DNA of 64,000 nucleotides from Hippasteria phrygiana (taxonomy: Eukaryota > Echinodermata > Asteroidea > Valvatida > Goniasteridae): contig JAZGUH010000156.1 of the NCBI GenBank assembly GCA_037893225.1, forward strand, positions 62,001-126,000, in the 5' to 3' direction. This document shows positions 12,401 to 21,400 of the stretch, one piece after another. How positions within the stretch are numbered: position 1 is the stretch's first letter; each line of letters opens with the position of its first letter. The notes beneath the pieces are model-generated. The model saw only the letters and a list, made by a program, of their open reading frames with translations. It did no database searches and had not been told where the DNA came from. A program made the translations under genes and the position numbers.

Positions 12401-15400
12401 AAAAAATTTGGCTCAAAATATAAAAATATTTAAAAAAAAAGTTTAAATACAATGTAACTAAGATAAGATGGAAATTTTTATTTTTTTTAAAGTTTTTATT
12501 TGATCTCAGTTATATTTAATAAAAAACAGTTTAAAGGCAGTGTACATGATTGGTCATTGTTGCAATTTTTAGGAATGGGCGGATTTGGGAGTTAGTATTT
12601 TATAGGAAATATCGTTCCACTGACTTGTTTAAAGTTTTGCATTGTTGGATGGCGAAAAAAAACGAGAGAAAAACGGCGCTCGTTTTTTAACCATTGGGCG
12701 GATGATAGCCTTTAGTCAAGGCGCGTGTGGCTACCTGGACGCGTGACGCGCCCCGAAATGCCAGCATGTCCGGGGCGCCCTACCCGTCCGGGTAGCCACG
12801 CGCGCCTTGACTAAAGGCTACAGGGCAGTTTTCCAACGATTTCCAGCTGGAAATCGTTGGAAAACGATATGTATTTCCACTTTTCCTGACGACAGCACAC
12901 CTGGTGCCATCATTTCACAGGATGATTGAGACTACTATTAACTTACAGTGTAGTAAGGTATTTCGTAATAATTCAGTAAAAAAGAATTGGAGAATTACCA
13001 ATCGTGTACACTACCTTTGAAAGATTATAAATTTACATGAGCAGACTAGTGAGATAAGAACTCTAAAAAGACAAGAACGAGACGACGAAATGAGACAAGA
13101 AAAAAATAAGATTAAACAAGATGAAACAAGACGAAAGAAGATGAAGACGATAAGGAGACAAGACAATTAAGACAGGACAAAATGAAAAACACACACACAA
13201 CACTCTACCACGTTGAGCACATTGGTACGATGTGCGATACTCGCGATGACGTCAAATGGCAAACTGCACATAAGCTCTTTTAATGAGTTTTTAAAGAAAT
13301 GTGTTATCAATCAATTATTAATTATTGGTTTTACATTGCCCTCCTTTTGTCATCTCGCAGACGAATCATGGCGGGGTCAAGGGTCAGCTGCCCAAGTCCC
13401 TGTTGAACCAGGAAGCCGGGGAGGAGTCACATGACCTTGAAGAAGAGGAGTCCGAGAACTTGACTCGGAACGGGGATGAACAGGAGGTGGGTTTTATAGA
13501 AAAGCAGATTAAGAAGGAAATTTGATTTTGGGAGTTATTGGAAAAACAAAATGGCTGTGGATTAGTTTTTCGTTGTGCATAGCACTGGTGTCAGGAAATC
13601 CCTGAATTTCAGTCACTATGCCTAAGGGAGCACTGCCTAACCCATGGTCGGGCCAGGCCGTTGAAAAGCCTGGCCAAGCCCCAGAAACGCCCCGGGCCTT
13701 CGGGCTTCTATAATCCGCTGGTTGTACACAATAAACTGCCCACTAATGCTGGAGTCCAGCCAGCTCCCATTGTTCACCCAGACTTGATCTCCGGCCCGTG
13801 AATGGAATGACAACAAAAGCAATTGCGACAGATTAGTGTGTGAGGGGCCACATCCCAGCCTAGCCTGGCAGAGGCCGGGCTTTATCGATTAGTAGATGCT
13901 CTATTGTTAGGTGATTTGTGGCTCACAATAGCAAGACTAAAAGCCAGAAGGCCCGGGCATGGCCAGGCTTTTCAACGGCCTGGCCCGACCATGGGTAAGG
14001 CAGTGCTCCCTAAGTGAAGATAATTAGAAGAGCGGTTATTCACATGACGGGGTTTAACCAATAATAGGGAAAAGGAGTCCGATTTTCCTAGGAGTCTGGT
14101 TTTCATATGACACCGGTTCATACTTTACATGAATGTGAAGCAGATGTATGACGTCACAGCCAAATTTTCACTGCAACTTTGCAGAAACAGAACTCATCCT
14201 AACTTGGAATACCATACGGGCGCTCTACCAACTGAGCTATCTTGCCCTAAATTGCGGTTTGTTTGACGATATTATAAGTCGTATCCTCATTGAGTGATCC
14301 CCACAATGTCGCTTCCCAGGTTGTATCGTAAAGGTGGGTTCGATCCCCGGCTATACGGCATTCTGGGTTTATGACTTCTGACTAGCGCCCTGAGCAAAGA
14401 CACTGACAATTTGGGAGATTTGGTTAGAGCGTCGGTATGGTAACCCGGAGGTTTTGTTTTCACTTTGAAATTTTTTTTTTTTTTCTGACAGAATGAGATT
14501 GAGATGAACTGGAACATTATGCACTATCTGCCTACAGCGGCGGCCTGCCAAAACAACTTCAATGTGAGTTTTCATTCATAAAATTTGTCATTTTTAAGCC
14601 ATTCCGATTGGTTCTGAAGTTGGTCACATGGCATATTGTGGGCGTGGCTAAACGTGGAACTTGCTCTGGCGCTGGCTTTATGGTTTAATACAGGGGTCAG
14701 GATTTTTCCTGATTTCAGGATTTTTTTGGTCCGGATTTTTTACTGATTTCGGAATTTTTAAAGAATCGTGTTTGAAATCTGGAATTCCTGAGGTGTTGCC
14801 CGAAAGGTGTTTTTACCTGTAAAAGTGGATACGGACCAATAGAAACGGGTATTTTAAGGGTGCCTTGAGGCAAATACAAACCATACCCTACGCAGAAAAA
14901 GCAGCTGACTGCTTGTTGAATGCTTAGAGCCTCACTGGCATCTTTAAATAGTTTGATAAGTTTTGTTAAAGCTGCCGAAATTTTTCGCGGCCAGCGTTTT
15001 AACAAATTAATGCAGTACGCCACCTTTAATGGGATGTTCCTATTTTGCTGGTATCTAGATGATCGTGGCTGGTTACATGCTGGCGATCTATCGCAACGCC
15101 CAGGACGAACAGCGGCGTGTCACCCCGGGCAGTACGCCGATCCGTCGCCGCGGTAACACGCAGGAATCCCAGCTGGTTGCCGACGAAAGCACAACGCCCC
15201 AGTCAGTGACCTATGCGCAGGGTTTGATAGACGGAGAATTGTCTCAGCGCCTCTTTACGTGAGTGGTCCATCTTTATAATTCACCCCGATTCCCTAGGCG
15301 GTGTGAAAAATGGTACTGAAACTGGATGCAGGTGTGAGATTTGTCCCGATTTTTTTCCAGATTTCAGGATTTGTTGTCGGATTTCAGAATTTTGAAGGTG

Positions 15401-18400
15401 ACTCTTTTGCAGTCTGGAATTCCTGAGGTGTTGTCCTAAAGGTGTTTTTACCTTTAAACGTGGATATAGACCAATATAGTTGGGTTCATCATTACAAATC
15501 CTTTCCCACCGTAGGACAGTAGCCACTCTCAGTCTGTTCTACAGATATTTCCATGGAAATTGTTCCACCAGTCTGTTTAACTTGGTTCCTCCTGTCGGAG
15601 TTTTTGAGCGTACAACCAGGCTCTGCTTCCTCTCACCCATACACTCTAGCTGTGTCGAGATGTAGAACAAAGAGCTACTCTAATAGCTTTTTTCCCACGT
15701 TCTGCCTATCTTTGGAACTCCTTGCCCAGTAGTTGTTTCCCTCCATCCTATGACCTGGCCTCTTTTAAGAGGAATATCAATTCCTTTCTTCAGCTTTCGT
15801 GATGTTTTTTTCTGCTTTGTAGCCCTTTGCCTAGAGTGGCGTTTTGGCCTTGCTTGGGGCGATATTCCATAAAAAAATTTTTTTTTTTTTTTAAATGGAT
15901 ATTTTAAGGGTGCCTTATAGGCAAAAACAAACTATGTGTTGATCTGGAGTCCTCGTGGATTTTTCGAGGATTTCGTGGATTTTTCATTTTTGGCTAATGT
16001 CACCCCTGTGGAGGATTCGTCAGCGTTAAAACAAAATTCACAGACATTAGGGATGTCCCCAACATGCCGAATATTCCATCGACCAAAAAATATATATGCA
16101 CGTACAGATACGCCTCTGGTACTGTCATAATAGAATAGTTACGGCGCTCAGCGGTGTCAAATGCCGCATTTTTGTGGACATGGGTGAGTAACAACTAGGG
16201 CTGTTGTCGTTGCCGATTTTTCTTGTCGACATGTCAGCAAAATAAAACTCTGACGTCGACAAATTGTCGACAAAAGCAAGTTACAAGTCGGGTAAATAAA
16301 TCGGGCATTGACTACACGTGAAACGTTGTTTATATTACTGAAACACGGACGTGAAGTCCGATTTCTTACCTTTCTTCTTTACTCTAATAATTGTTGAATT
16401 CCTGGTCATTTCCGACGTTCATAGTTTAAGGTAAAGTAAATTTATTATTTAGAACAACAGACATTGTTCTTCTGCAAGCCCCGATCCCGTTCTTGGCAAT
16501 GTTTTAATTTGGAAATATCATGTGTCATGTATTAAGCAAGGGCCATGCGCAGTGTGACCAGAAATTCCCTTAGGCTATTTATTAGAACAGCTCGCACAAA
16601 AATCGGTTTGGACACAAATTGCGTGTGATGTTTTTTTTTTTTTTGCCTCGCTCACTGCGAGCCGGTCGCTGACAGATATTTCCGCTGGACCCTTGCCTCG
16701 CTGAGTGCGTGTATACACGTCATCCGACGCGAACTGGTTAAAGCTCGCAAAAGTGCTTCTTTTTTCCCGTTTTTGGGTTTAAATTTTGATTCTACTATTC
16801 TCCTACTTTTTCACTTGAGTCGGCTTGAAAGCCTGGCATTCAAAGTATGTCGGATCTGAAGGTCAACTGTACGTTCTGTCACACCTTTGTGGATGTGTAC
16901 TTTGTGTAATTTTGAATTTTTTATTGATAATTCCGAAAAATACAAGAAAACTAAAACAATTTAATTTGATTGTTTCTGTTTGCAGCATCACGCAGAAAAT
17001 TCAGAAGAAAGTGTCCGGGAATCATAACTCCGGGCGCGACGCTTCGTCCGAGTTTCCCCAACTCCCAGGCTCGTACCTGGCACTCAACAACCCGGCACTA
17101 GAGTTTGTCAAGGCGGTGTGCAAGGTAATCTTTAGCAGAGATGTAATCGAGTCCGCAAGTCCCTGCAAGTCCCTGCAAGCAGTGTTGTAACCAAGTCATT
17201 TTTTCCCAAGTCAAGTCAAGTCAAGTCCCAAGTCTCGAGTCAATTGTTAGTAAATAAAATTCCAATGACAAAATGACAATGTATAGGCTAGCACGCATGC
17301 ACTGTACAAAATCAACCTGGTGTGCCATTTCGACAATTCTCCATGCGGCTCGGCCAGCGCTGCGGCCCTGCATACGTACTGGACACCCAGCTTGCTATGT
17401 ATGCGCTATAGGCTTGTTTTTTAACTGATACCTGTATGTTTGTGATTATTAATTTAACAGAAGTGTTAATGTCAGCAAGTCAAATTTATTCAAGTCAAGT
17501 CGAGTCACAAGTCATGTTCTTTCAAGTCAAGTCATTTTTTTTTCCAAGTCAAGTCAAGTCAAGTCTCAAGTCAAAAATGTTCGACTCGAGTCCGACTCAA
17601 GTCAAGTCAGCAAGTCAAGTCAACAAGCTTTAGCAAAATCTGGTTACCAGCGAAAATTACATGCGATGCGTATTGCTTGTGACTGGTTCTCTGGTATATT
17701 TTTGCTAACCATGTAAATTTGCTTATTAATATTTTCCATTTTAATAGCAGCTGCATGAAATACGATCCATCTATCAGCACACGACGAAGACTTGAACTTC
17801 CCAGATAATACCCTGCAAGGGGAAGCTCCAAATTTCACTCTGCACCCGGCATATCCATCAAGTCCATCACAAGCCCTCCAGTCCTAATTCCAATCCAGTC
17901 CTAATTCCAATCCAGTCCTAATTCCAATCCAGTCCTAATTCCAATCCAGTCCTAATTCCAATCCAGTCCTAATTCCCTTTTCAAATGAGCTTTGAGAAAG
18001 ACATTCCTTTGGAAATATTCGTTGGAAATATTCTAGTTCCCTGACCTGATAATTTCCCTGTCGTCTATAAATGGCTCCGTTTTGTCTAAAGTATGCTCAG
18101 ACTACTAGAACAGCATCTTTGCACACAAAACTTTAAACAGGTCATTGTTGCAGTGTTTGCTAGCACCCTATAAAATAATAACCCCCAAATCCATTGATAT
18201 CTGAAAATTAAAGCAAAAGAAAATGGTGTATACTACCTTTAAAAGGACGTTTAGTTTCCATATTGCAACAATGCATTAGATATCCGTTTGCCCATTGACT
18301 TGTATGTGTCTCAATCTGATCCAATTCGTTCAAATCGATCAAATCGAACCAGACTGAATCAAACCAAATGATCTCCTTCCTCCAGGTTCTGTCTTTGGAC

Positions 18401-21400
18401 TCGGACGTCACAAACCAGGTGAACCGCCTGCAACGCAATCTCTTCCGTTTGATCGGGACCGGGGAGTTCTCGGACGAGGCCATCTGGCGTGACCCTTGCC
18501 TGTCCTACGTCCTGCCCGAGGTCATTTGCCGCGTCTGCAACCATTGCCGTGACCTCGACCTTTGTCGCGACCCTTTGCTTGTTCAGGACGGAAACTCGGT
18601 GTAAGTTTTGGAGAAATCATGGAGAGGACTGTCGTGGCAGCAGCAAGCGAAATCGGACACAAGTTGGAAATTGTGAAAATTGAGATTTCCATTCCGTAAT
18701 AAAATATATAATGTGAGCTTTGTAATGGTTGAACAAATTACTGTTATACAATATTTTGGTTTTCGAATAGAGCCGTAAATTCAGCATTGAGAATGGAAAA
18801 TAATGCATATTTTACACAATTTTTTCGGAAGTACGTCAGACGAAAATGTCAAATTTGTACGCATTTAATGGTCTCAACACAAAAGCAAACCAGGTATTTT
18901 GAATTAAATATGATTTAAACTGCAGTGATTTTGACAAGCAGGAATCGTGATTGTTTTTTACGATTTTCATGTAAATTGCAATTTATCAAAAATAGGTCAT
19001 GCGACTTATGTTCGATTTCCCTTGCGGGATGCCGCATACGTTGCACTCCAGCTGTATCTAGTTGTAGAATGAAGAGCTATTCTTTAAAATAGCTTTTTTC
19101 TCCTCGTTCCGTATCTCTAAGGAATTCTTTGCCTGGTGCATGTTTCCCTTCATCTTACGATCTTTCCTGCTTCAAGAGGAATCTTAATTCCTACCTCTTG
19201 TATCTTTGATTCTGTTTCTTCTCTTAGCTCTGTACCTCGAGTGGCTTTTGGCCTTGTTTGGGGCGAGCTTGCGTTAAAAAAATCAACCGTTTTCTGTTTT
19301 TACCTTTCAGGCATGCAACTTTTCCTCCGATCAGCTTTTCCCCATTTTTCACTTCACACTTATGCCATTGAAAATTGAAAAACACTGTACAAAGTCTTGT
19401 CAATCAATCAGGTCGAGGCCATACGGCAGCTCGAGCCTGCTCGAGCCTGCTCGAGCCTGCTCGAGCCTGCTCGAGCCTGCTCGAGCCTGCTCGAGCCTGC
19501 TCGAGCCTGCTCGAGCCTGCTCGAGCCTGCTCGAGCCTGCTCGAGCCTGCTCGAGCCTGCTCGAGCCTGCTCAAGCCTGCTCAAGCCTGCTCAAGCATGC
19601 TCCGGTGATCTTAGTCCAAATGTCCCGGTCCAACATGCAGGAGCGCAGTACCTCTGCGCTGGCCAAGCCGGTGTCCCATTTCAGCATATCCACGAAGGAG
19701 ACATGTCTTCTCCCACATAAGTCTTGTAAAGATTGGATTTTCCTTGTTTTTTGTTAATTCCAAGTTGCATGGCCTGACCTTTCGTATTTTTCTATGCAGT
19801 TAAATTTATTTTCAAAGTAAACAAAGAAACTGGCAGGAGCGGGATTCGAACCTGCGACCTCCGGGTTACCGTACCGGCACTCTACCAACTGAGCTATCTT
19901 GCCCTAAGTTGGCGGTCTCCCAAATTGTCAGTATCTTTTTTCGGGTGGCGCTAGTCAGAAGTCATAAACCCAGAATGCTGTATAGCCAGGGATCACACCC
20001 AATTTTACGATACAACCTGGGAAACGACGTTGTGGGGATCACTCAATGAGAATACGACTTTTTAACTTATAATTCGTCAAACAATCCACAAGGGAAACTG
20101 ACTAGGTAAATTTGAATACATTAAATTTATGTTGACTTTTCTCTGACTAAACCAAACTAAACTGAAAACTTCAAGAAGCGTTTTTTTTGTTGTATTTTTC
20201 CAGAGCGTTGTGGCAGTGCATCCAGTGTAGTACAGAGTACGACGCAGCGACCATCGAGCAATCGTTGATCGAGGCGGTCCAACGATCTTCGATGGCGTAC
20301 ACGCTTCAGGACGTCGTCTGCGCCAAATGCCAACAGGTAGGTTCGGCTGGACCAAACAGCGAATGAATATTTAAGCTTTACCCGATGCAAAAATCATTAA
20401 AATTAGAGGATTCACGACTGTTAGGGTTAAAGGCAGTGTACATGATTGGTCATTGTTGCAATTTTCAGAAATGGGCGGATTTGGGGGTTAGAATTTTATA
20501 GAAAATATCGTTTCACTGACCTGTTCAAAGTTTTGCGTTGTTGGATGGCGAAAAAGCGAAAGAATAACAGCACTCGTTTTCAACCGTCGGGCGGGTGATA
20601 GCCTTTAGTCAAGGCGCGCGTGACTATGGGCGCGTGACGTGCTCCGGCGCCATCATGTCCGGGGCGCGCCACGCATCCGGGTAGCCACGCGCGCCTTGAC
20701 TAATGGCTACAGGGCAGTTTTCCAACGATTTCCAGCTGGAAATCGTTGGAAAACGATATACATTTCCACTTTTCTTGACAACGACAGCACAGGATGATTG
20801 AGACTACTATTAACTTAGTCTAGTAAGATATTTTGTAATAATTCATTAAAAAAAATAATTGAATGGAGGATTACCGATCGTGTACACTACATTTAAAGGT
20901 GGACTTGGACGACTGAATTTTTAGTATGAAATGACAATCCAATCGTTACATCTTCAGATCAAGATGCCCAATATGACGTCCCACTGTGACTGTGCGGGGA
21001 ACTTTGTTACCACGGTAACCAGCACAAGTTTCATGAACAAGATGAAGACATTCAGCAACATTGCAAGGTAATGATCATTTTTGCCCTCTCTTGAAAAGAA
21101 CATTTAGTCGGGATTTATTTTTGGTGTAGGATCTTAGTTTCAAATATGTGGCATGGCACAATGGAGTGAGTGAAAATCACCACGGCATTCTCAATGACAT
21201 TTTTTTTTCATGCAAATCGCCCATCACAAGGTCAAAGGCCACTCGAGGTGTGGGCTACAGAGGAAAGTGTGGAAGAACCAGCCCCTCACACTGAAACAAG
21301 ACAAGATAATCTGATCTTCTCACAGTATGAATAGGGTCGGGATGGGTAACTAGTCCACTGCAAGGCATTAATAATACCTCTACCCATATTAAGCGTAGAA

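Noticed and set aside
19362..19757. 131-codon ORF with [10 protein letters not shown] repeats
   Set aside because: It is a translation of the 10-bp TCGAGCCTGC array, open in three frames at once, inside a POLE intron.
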